A DNA stretch of 64,000 nt from Liopterus haemorrhoidalis (Eukaryota; Arthropoda; Insecta; Coleoptera; Dytiscidae), in assembly GCA_963971575.1 (NCBI GenBank), contig OZ020618.1:33582731-33646730 (forward strand). The letters are read 5' to 3'. Positions 56,737 through 64,000 of this stretch are shown in pieces (position 1 is the first letter of the stretch; every line of letters begins with the position of its first letter). Under the pieces are notes generated by a model that had not been told where the DNA came from, did not search any database, and saw only the letters and a list, made by a program, of their open reading frames with translations. A program made the position numbers and the translations under genes.

Positions 56737-58004
56737 TAGTGGTGGGATTCAAATAATTTTACTACCGGTTCGCTATGAAAGCAAGATCGGGGGTTGGGGG
56801 GTGTTAAAAATTATTTTTCTCTCTGTATAATCTATAATACTTACATGGAAATATATAACAATAACTACAGGTTAAATCGAACATAAATGGAAACCAAAAT
56901 AATGTAAATGATTTTATCTAAATAAATTATACAGTGTGATCCAACATTGATACCAAATGGGAAACATTTATTATCAATTTTTAGAGAAAAAAATCATTAT
57001 CCATATAATCTTAAAATCGATATTGTGGACAGCCTATATTACATACAGCAAAATATTTCTGAGGGTTTGAGAGAAGACTGGAGTTTCTTTGCAGATTTTT
57101 TTTTCTTCGGAAAATTAATAGTAAAAAGTGTCACATTTGTTTCCAATTTCCTAGATCAGGCTATATAATTATAATAAAAACAATTCATGAAATTATGCTT
57201 TAAAGTAATTCCAAATTGCTAATTGATATTCATCCTCTTCTTTATTATTTTTATATTTAACGCGAGGGTCATCAGCGGAATGATTACTTCTTAACTATAT
57301 TTTTACTAAAGAAGAAGGTTCCCAATCTTTTAATGGCAGTCCGATTAAACTTATTACCATTAAATTTGATATGTTCGGAATAGTCAGACGGTTTCTTCTA
57401 TCCGAATTCATCTACGAAAACCCTCTTTCTGCTTCTGATGAACTTACAGTAATTGTTTTTGCAATATTTTTTGCTTTTTGCACATTTTGAGGAATTTTAT
57501 AACTGTCTGGAGTTTTTAAGACGTTCTCCGCAAAATCTCTGTATTTATTAACATCAATATTAAATTTGAAAATGTCGGTAAATATTGGCAACTGTTGTTC
57601 GGCAGTGTACCATGGAACAAAAAATTCTTCCATGTTCCAATTAGTTGGTTCCAAAATATATAAAAAGTCCAATTTATTTCCATTTTAGCATCCTGATTGT
57701 AAATGGTCACAATCCATTAATATTCCATTCAAACTTTTTATAACACTGTCGATGAGTTTTTCCTGAGAAAGCGCCACAAATCCACTTACCACATCGTTTT
57801 ATATTTAGCTAAAATTTGATGACTATTGACAAAAATATATGCTATATTATTTTTTTGCTTATTTGTTCATTCCTTTATACAATGCTAAATGTAAAATAAA
57901 ATAATTTATAGTAATTTTTTTTTTACTATCAGTTCGCAGAACTAACGAAAATTTTCGCTAACGGTTCGCGCGAATCGATGCGAACCGGCTGAATCCCACC
58001 ACTG
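56737..58004. mobile_element. hAT element, 1268 bp, perfect 8-bp TSD
   Basis: The left end is TAGTGGTGGGATTCA (first base probably C originally) and the right end is TGAATCCCACCACTG. Inward, CCGGTTCGC is repeated in inverted orientation. GTTACGTC flanks both sides (56729-56736, 58005-58012) as a perfect 8-bp duplication. It contains the C-terminal part of a hAT transposase on the minus strand (57260-57760) and is much shorter than an autonomous hAT, so it is internally deleted. Confidence 0.93.
57260..57760 (-). pseudogene. hAT transposase C-terminal (dimerisation) domain, broken
   Basis: On the minus strand the frame reads LDFLYILEPTNWNMEEFF, then VNKYRDFAENVLKTPDSY, then KTITVSSSEAERGFS. 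After a stop codon the same frame continues MNSDRRNRLTIPNISNLMVI, then GLPLKDWEPSSLVKI, a second stop, and LRSNHSADDPRVK. SSSEAERGFS, the RN.LT block, the LM.IS.IG.PL..W.P block and NHSADD..VK are the conserved parts of the hAT C-terminal dimerisation region, similar to ZNF862/KIAA1586-like hAT proteins. At least two in-frame stops, and loss of the N-terminal zinc finger and catalytic region, make it a relic. Confidence 0.9.
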
Positions 58005-58195
58005 GTTACGTCTCTGAGTATAACATTAAGCAATATAATTACGAATGGTCAGAATAAGCACCTTCATAAAATAAGATTCTTCATATATTCTTCTTTCAAA
58101 GAGAAATAAACACTAAATGATTTCAGAGACGCTTTGAACTCAACATTTTTTTGCTTTGTCCTAGTTGTTATACAAAAAATTTCAGTTTTTTCCCA

Positions 58196-58420
58196 TTTTA
58201 GGGTTACATAGATAAAATCAAGAAAACACTATATATACAGTCACTCATGTGTTTGTATGTTTGTCTGCACGGTAGAAATTGGAGTCAAACAATATATAAG
58301 AAAAATATTGAGAAAAAAATATATATGGTAAATGACTCCTAGATTAATCGACAAAATTTTATTTTTGATAGTAATGTATATATTTTGAACTGATTTAAAA
58401 AATATGCCAAAAAACTTTGT
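58196..58420 (+). mobile_element. Family A 5' fragment
   Basis: TTTTAGGGTTACATAGATAA, then GTTTGTCTGCACGGTAGAAA and GGAGTCAAACA blocks in family A order. The probable 3' part, with a decayed hairpin (AATGTATGAAAATTCACATT), is at 59240-59260, so intervening material may have been inserted. Confidence 0.45.
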
Positions 58421-58521
58421 CCGAATATGAACCTGAAAAGTTGCACTATTTCAATTACTATTTTTTAAATTTATTTAACAGAGACTACACAAATAAATTA
58501 AAATTACTTTACACTATAGAG

Positions 58522-58637
58522 CAGTGTCGCTCAAACTATCTGATGAGACGTACCGGTATCATATTTGTGCCATTTATTATACTATTATTATACTATTGTT
58601 TCTTTTTGTTCTGGAAAGCACACTTTGAATAGCACTG
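58522..58637. mobile_element. hAT-type MITE, 116 bp
   Basis: The left end is CAGTGTCGCTCAAA and the right end is TTTGAATAGCACTG. The flanks CTATAGAG (58514-58521) and CTGTAGAG (58638-58645) agree at 7 of 8 positions. Confidence 0.75.
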
Positions 58638-58839
58638 CTGTAGAGTATTAAATGAAACTTCTTAAAACCAAGATTAACGTACGAAAATTGATTTTGAAAC
58701 GACTGCAGCAAAAAATGTCCAATATAAATATTTACGAACGAGGCCGGCGGAAGCGGGCATTCAGAGCCTTCAGAGCCTTCGTTAGGTTTAAAAGGTCGCC
58801 AAATTGTAAAAATAGTTGGCGTAATGTAATTTTGTAGCG

Positions 58840-59165
58840 AAGACCTTTTGTTTTTAGGTTATTACTTGTATTTTAGAAGTGAGGACCTTTTTTTAGGTCA
58901 TCACTTGTATTTCAGAAGTGAGGTCCTTTTTTTAGATCATTACTTGTATTTCAGAAATGACGACCTTTTTTTTAGGTCATTACTTGTATTTTAGAAGTGA
59001 GGACCTTTTTTTTAGGTCATTACTTGTATATTAGAAGTGAGGACCTTTTCTTAGCTCATTACTTGTATTTCAGAAGTGAGGACATTTTTTTAGGTCATTA
59101 CTTGTATTTCGAATGTGAGGACCTTTTTTTTAGGTCATTACTTATATTTTAGAAGTAAGGACTGC
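58840..59165. repeat. 38-bp minisatellite, about eight units
   Basis: Units of the form ACTTGTATTTTAGAAGTGAG followed by GACCTTTTTTTTAGGTCATT repeat about eight times with small length changes in the T-run. The same unit occurs once at about 165-215 and 46541, about twice at 42020-42110, and four times at 37960-38110. Confidence 0.9.
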
Positions 59166-59269
59166 TAGTTACGGCCCTGCCTAGGGGCGCTGAAGTAAGT
59201 CTTGCCTGAGGGCGACAACGACCCTCGCCTGCCCTTTTTACGAAATCCAGAAATGTATGAAAATTCACA

Positions 59270-60339
59270 TTTAATATCTTCTTCTTTATTTTAATAAAGT
59301 TGAGCTATTCTGTTTAGGTATTTTAGATACTTTACGAACATATTTAGATAAGGTTATTCCAAACGCAGTAAACTATGTAACATATAAGCATATAATTCAT
59401 TCACGATTTTTCCTCATTTAGGTAGGTACGCCATGATAATTTTTTGTTTATTTGGTTATTTAAAAATTACATTAATTAAATATATTGGAAGTATTGTCGA
59501 ATGAATATTTCGTATAGAATGTCACATGAATAATATTTTAAAATTAAAATTATTAGTTATTTTATTTTTAATGAATTTTATTTTCGCATACGTAGTTATA
59601 TTTCATGGCTACCAACACATACCACTCTAACATGGTCTACTCAGATGAGGATACATCGTTAATAGATCATATGTATGAAGTTTAACAGCATTGACTTTGG
59701 ATTTAAGAATGAATGAATTTGTATTTCAGGATGGTATTTGTAAATTTTTGAAATTTTTTAAAAGGCAACCCTCATCATTAACCTTAAAATAAATATAACA
59801 TCGATCAAAGATCTTTGAAAGAATCAGTGTCCCTCTTCCAGAAATTACCTCCCACCATCAGCAAATTCTTCGTCACACAAATCTGCATACATTTTTATAA
59901 CTTGGAACCGAACCTTCTCTGTCCCCTTCTTGCAATGCGGAGCCTGCTGGTTCTTACCTACGGCGCTGGAAAGGATATATCCTTAGTTTATTTTCCTGAT
60001 AATTAAAATAATTAGTCCAATTATTTTCTTTTCTTTTCTCAAGTTTTTTCAATTCATATCATTTGCTTGGCCTATCACAATAACTACTTTACCTGGAATA
60101 GTAATGCAATCGTCTTTAAGTGGATGTAAATATATTTTATCCAAATTAATGGCGCTGATAATATTGTATAAATTAATTCTCTAAAAGGTTTTTAAAGACA
60201 TGCTATAAAAGTTATCCCTTCACATTTTTCTGAAACTTAATGGGTTCTATTATTAAAATTAATACCGTTTTTTGATTGGTACTTTATTAATGTTAGCTTA
60301 CTGTGCGTATGAAGCTATTTTAAAACACAATAAATAATC
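59270..60339. other. No identified gene; segment duplicated at 62158-62570
   Basis: 59398-59670 aligns with 62158-62335 and 62500-62570 (TTCACGAT.TTTCC.CAT, ATGAATTTTATTTT, GGCTACCAA...CACTCTAACAT). The second copy carries an extra tRNA-like retroposon. The C-rich frame 59815-60006 is unrecognised. Confidence 0.45.
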
Positions 60340-60840
60340 GATGTGGATTTTTACACCTGTCAGAATTTCTTAGGTATCTAGTAAGTGATGGTGACTAACA
60401 GGGTAACGGCACGTTGAATGGTACTGAGACAATAATTTTGCTGTAAACAAGTTAAAATGAACAATATTTTGAAAACCATTTATTGTCTGTTAATCTACAT
60501 ACTGAGTGCTCCCATTTAATACTCTACATACTACACATGAATTAAAAAATATATATTTAAAAAAAAAACGGTGTCTTTCGAAAAACTAATCGTACCAAAA
60601 ATTCTAGTTATCCTATTCTAGTTCATATCAGTGTGCTTTACTTAAAATTATTTCAGACTTGTAGAGTATGGGACAGAAAAAAGTAAATAAATAAAAAATA
60701 GTACATTTTTAACAAAAATCGCGCTAAAATAATTTAAAAAATTATTTTTTATTCCTTAATCTATGGTTCAACAGCATTCGTTAACCTACAATAAATTTAT
60801 AAAAATTAATTTTTACAAGGGCCCAAAAAGCCAATGTTTT
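60340..60840 (-). mobile_element. Family A 3' portion
   Basis: ATGTGGATTTTTACACCTGT (decayed hairpin), TTAGGTATC, then GTACCAAAAATTCTAGTT...CAGTGTGCTTTAC and AGAGTATGGGACAG, in the order of the 3' half of family A on the minus strand. It stops before the microsatellite. Confidence 0.5.
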
Positions 60841-60995
60841 TTTTTTTAAATAATAGCACCTATTATTTAAAACGGTTAACTCTGTGCTGTGCAAGTTTTT
60901 TGTCAGGTGCCCACTGTGCATAACTGTGCAAGAAAGTCAAAGACGAACGCTTTGTTCAGATTGTGCAGTTAATCAAACTATTATTCTAACCTATA

Positions 60996-61445
60996 TTTTT
61001 ACTTGCCCGACCTTAATATATAAGGGGCAAGTATTGTAATCGCGAAAATTTTCTATGTCGAGATTTTAACTGATGACCACGTTTCATGGTCCAGGGAATC
61101 CAAAAAAACCTGTTTTCGAAGTGCCGTCCGTATGTGTGTGTCTAAAGAGTTCGTTCTGGTACTAAAAAATTCTCCTAACAATTGGGAAGAACCCTATTGT
61201 TTTTTATTAAAATCCGAAACCGGAAACGGAAGTTATTAAATTTTAAAATTAAAAAAAAATTCGTAACTAGTAAACCAAGCCTTGGACAAAAAATTGTACA
61301 GGACATAATTTGATGTATTTTTGAAGATTTACCTAAATCTTCTATTAATTTTTTTTTTAATTAAATTTTTTTTTGTGTATTTTTTTAGTATTATTATTTT
61401 TTTTATGGGAGGGCAAGTCTAGCGGAGGTGTCCCTTCGCCACTGG
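60996..61445 (+). mobile_element. Family C HINE-like element, full copy
   Basis: It starts TTTTTACTTGCCCGACC (60996). The subterminal repeat ACTTGCCC (61001-61008) is inverted at 61411-61418 (GGGCAAGT). The 3' terminal part AGCGGAGGTGTCCCTTCGCC ends at ACTGG (61445) and can fold as AGCGG...CCACT around a short loop. The microsatellite is reduced to GTGTGTGT. No target duplication is evident. This copy defines both ends of the family. Confidence 0.68.
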
Positions 61446-61539
61446 TTTTTGTTGTAAACAAATGAATTATATGTGTGTGATTACAAGTCTGTCTTGTACG
61501 ATATCGAATTGTTTTATACGATAGTACCGATGGTAATAA

Positions 61540-61749
61540 ATGGCGCATGAAGATTTTGCGATGCTTTTAAGTAATATCAAAGAAATTGTATTTGATGAGG
61601 AAGACAATTCAGAAGAATTTTCCAAACCAGAAAATATTTTGGAAGAAGTGTTTGAATATGCAGAGAGTACTGTTCCAAACATGACATTTCCGCTTGTATT
61701 CAGAAAATTTGTCTTTTTGAATGTATTTACATGTTCCATCATGAGGTAG
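61540..61749 (+). CDS. Unidentified coding-like ORF
   Basis: A 69-codon frame beginning MAHEDFAMLLSNIKEIVF, with an acidic stretch DEEDNSEEF and then ENILEEVFEYAEST. The start has a reasonable context (AATAAATGG). Composition is acidic and helix-prone, unlike the lysine/phenylalanine/isoleucine-rich frames of random AT-rich DNA. A GTAGCA at 61747 could be a splice donor. It lies between two family A pieces and next to a family C insertion, in about 670 bp of sequence with no other explanation. No family is recognised; it may be an exon of an unknown transposon or host gene. Confidence 0.25.
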   Translation: MAHEDFAMLLSNIKEIVFDEEDNSEEFSKPENILEEVFEYAESTVPNMTFPLVFRKFVFLNVFTCSIMR

Positions 61750-61786
61750 CAAATGCTACAGGCAGAAACAATGATATCAATGTGGA

Positions 61787-61984
61787 TTGTTTTCACTCAT
61801 ATTGTTTTGTATAAATAATAACTTTGTATTTTACCGCGAAAAACACCATTGCACAGACTGCACTGCACAGTATATGCCGAACGATCTTCGTGCAGCACAA
61901 AGCACACAGAAACTTTATGACAAACGCTTCTTGTGTAAATTATGCAGAATGTGTAGATTATTAGCTTATGCCGAACGCACCTAA
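61787..61984 (+). other. Cysteine-rich frame, unidentified
   Basis: The latter part of this frame reads HHCTDCTAQYMPNDLRAAQS and then RFLCKLCRMCRLLAYAERT: paired cysteines spaced like a zinc-binding motif (HxxCxxC ... CxxCxxC). The upstream part is hydrophobic and not convincing. It could be a second exon belonging with 61540-61749, or chance. I do not recognise it. Confidence 0.2.
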
Positions 61985-62724
61985 TAATGTGATCAAAAAT
62001 GCATGTTGAATTATTCTGATTCCCAACAATGTACTGAAATTTTTAGACCAACCACTCTGAACTAGCGATTTTTTTTTGACAAAATATGGTTTGTCAAAAA
62101 TAGAGCGTTTTTTCCTTTTTCCAAAATATATTTTTTCAAAAATTACATGTCTATAATCCATTCACGATGTTTCCCCATATGAATAGGCCATGATATTTTT
62201 AGTTCGAATTGATATTATGAGTTTCCGAATAAATATTTCTTATATAATATATAACTATATATATATATTAAAACTATTAGAATAAGTTTATTTTTTATGA
62301 ATTTTATTTTATTTTATTTTCAAGTATTAGTTTTTTTTTTCACGTTTTATTGCCAATACTTTGCTGCTAAGGCAATTAGCCAGGATAATTTTTATTTTTT
62401 ATGTTGAAAATTCCACGCCTGAACAGGATTCGAACCCGAGATCTTAGCAACGCAGGGTACGTGTGAGATACCACTACGCTGCGCCGGCCGGCATGTGTTT
62501 GGTTATATTCGTGGCTACCAATAAAAATGCCACCCTAACATCGCTTACTCAGATTAGGAAACATGGATCAGATATGTTTATATATTTTGTGGGGGTGTGT
62601 TTTTTTTTTTTTCGAAATCTCATAATTTTTTAATGATGGTCCAGCCGTTTGGCTATAAGTTCTATCGTACATTCACATGACGCTTTTGGAGTTTCTTGGC
62701 CAATACCTAAGAAAGCCTAAAAAA
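61985..62724 (-). mobile_element. Family A 5' portion with a SINE inside
   Basis: GTGATCAAAAATGCATGTTG, AACAATGTACTGAAATTTTT, then at the right CAGCCGTTTGGCTATAAG and CAATACCTAAGAAAGCCTAA: central and 5' blocks of family A on the minus strand. The microsatellite is lost. A tRNA-like retroposon interrupts it at about 62335-62495. Confidence 0.48.
62335..62495 (-). mobile_element. tRNA-derived SINE
   Basis: On the minus strand the head reads GCCGGCGCAGCGTAGTGGTA (A-box-like), and 38 bp later CTCGGGTTCGAATCCTGTTC, a perfect GGTTCGAATCC B box. This is followed by a body ending in a T-run on the plus strand (62329-62341), that is, a poly-A tail. The paralogous segment at 59398-59670 lacks it, which supports a discrete insertion. 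It is not a functional tRNA gene: the anticodon arm is not credible. Confidence 0.75.
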
Positions 62725-63358
62725 CAACAAAATATTTATTTTCATGCACAACTTTGCTAAAAGATTATTAACATCTCTAACGGTCCAAATGTGTACATAC
62801 TTTTTTACTTTAAAATGTCTATTTTATTATAATCAAATTCGAAAATTCTAATTTTGGAACAATAAAAAGCTAAAATATTGACCTAATTTATTTTAAGCTC
62901 TTTGAAACAGAACATTTCTTAAAATTTATTCATGATTTATATCAAGAATAGCAATATCTTGCACGTTTGATAGTTATTATTGATAGCTCTGTGTAAATAT
63001 TATGATTTTCAATATACAAGTATGAATTGATTATTTTTTTTGCATTTTTTTTTTTTTTTTTATATATTGATATTTATCTTTCAGCATAGTTAATGTGTAT
63101 TATATTCGAATACAAGAACGTATTTTTGTCAGCAATAAGCCATAATTCATTTGATTTACGTTGATGACTTTAAATTAGTATAAGTCAACTAGTAGTTTCA
63201 CGGTAATACAGAACACATGGAAGCAGGCTCATATCCCGCTCCCCACTTTTTTCATCTCCTGATATAATGAGCTGATTAAAGTCAGCTCAGGAGTCGGCTC
63301 AGCCTAGAGATTTAATACTTAAAATGAGTACCTGTTTACACGGGAATGGCAATATCGG
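62725..63358. other. No recognisable feature
   Basis: AT-rich with poly-T runs (63044-63060). No supported feature. Confidence 0.45.
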
Positions 63359-63999
63359 TTGCATATGCGGTATAGGAGATCTACAAACTTACTCCTTCTG
63401 CTGTGTAAATATCTAATAATGATAATAATAATAATAATAATGTATTGGGCAACTTATGTCCCTCTGGAAGAAACAATTCGTTGTTCCAAATGGATCAACC
63501 ACAGTGTCGACAGGGTGGATATATTTCAAGCAGGGCATTTTCCAGGGAGATTCCAGCGTAATTTTATATTTTCGAAAACTATGAGGTACTTTTTCTCCGA
63601 ACATCGTCCTGACCTGTCGTTTGCTTTAGGTGACGACATGGTATTCATGGACAGGCTGATACTCTTCCTGAGGGAATCGAACTTACTGTTTATGTGTGAA
63701 GTCTTGTTGTTAATGTTGTATTATTTTCTGTGATATTCAATAGTAACTGGCCCCTCGGTAGCCCGTTATGATCACCTTGCGTCTGTTCAAATTTTCGAAC
63801 TCACTTTTATTTTTTTATTTGTGTTTGTTCGTGCAAAGTTTCTTTTATTGAGAATGTATGTAGGATTGCATTTATGTATTTGTTGTTTAATTTAATATTT
63901 TTAATATATAGTCTAGTCATTTAGATGGGATGTGTGAGGCGCAAATTTTAACTAACTAACTCCAAACATTGTCACGTAAATGTGTATAATAATAAAAGG
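63359..63999 (+). other. Unidentified frame after an AAT microsatellite; possible LINE 3' region
   Basis: (AAT)n occupies 63417-63440. After it the frame continues to 63733: WATYVPLEETIRCSKWINHS, then VDRVDIFQAGHFPGRFQRNF and DLSFALGDDMVFMDRLILFL. The composition is protein-like, but the first 29 codons only translate the microsatellite. The end of the window, GTGTATAATAATAAAAGGT, resembles a LINE tail. Neither strand gives a recognised domain. A decayed retroelement is my best guess. Confidence 0.25.
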
Positions 64000-64000
64000 T

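Noticed and set aside
56947..57168. Plus-strand 73-codon frame inside the hAT element as its transposase
   Set aside because: The real transposase remnant is on the minus strand; this frame has no hAT motif.

Overview
The window looks like a piece of a large, AT-rich, repeat-dense arthropod genome, most likely an insect. I infer this from the composition, the lack of any bacterial-style gene layout, and the element types present: hAT, Tc1/mariner and PIF/Harbinger-like DNA transposons, Helentron-like elements, and LINE remnants with (TTA)n tails. I cannot assign a species or order. I find no intact host gene and no genuine tRNA or rRNA gene. Nearly all short open frames are chance frames in AT-rich or microsatellite DNA.

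The recognisable content is a graveyard of mobile elements, several nested. Ten hAT-type elements have matching inverted ends and 8-bp target duplications that can be read directly, with up to two mismatches between copies: 95-286, 874-1303, 2161-2292, 11677-12759, 14158-14407, 24906-26630, 30032-31035, 43972-45275, 56737-58004 and 58522-58637. An eleventh (46379-46628) has a 7-bp match. Only 56737-58004 keeps recognisable transposase sequence, and it is broken by stops. Other fossils are a mariner transposase (4445-4665), a Tc1-type transposase (51857-52235), a jockey/CR1-like LINE end (11085-12844) with a hAT element inside it, and paired LINE C-termini (32486-32779). Two MITEs with 3-bp TAA duplications (22738-22967, 26946-27599) fit PIF/Harbinger, and a TA-flanked mariner-type MITE family occurs at four sites.

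The most distinctive component is a set of three related repeat families, here called A, B and C. Each has a TTTTTA-type 5' end, a subterminal inverted repeat that differs between families, an internal (GTCT)n or (CA)n microsatellite, and a hairpin just beyond the second copy of the repeat at the 3' end. This is the architecture of DINE-1/HINE elements, the non-autonomous partners of Helentrons. Family A also carries an internal tRNA-like module, and one family C copy contains a family B interior. Main copies: A at 28502-29585, 40289-41490, 47804-48977 and 55437-56467 plus fragments; B at 17476-18118 and 20252-20858 plus fragments; C at 25604-26298, 30373-30795 and 60996-61445.

Smaller features include a 38-bp minisatellite that seems to grow out of a hAT MITE family, a 337-bp tandem duplication (50811-51449), several near-perfect hairpins, and a few coding-like segments that I could not identify (47053-47186, 61540-61984, 63440-63733).
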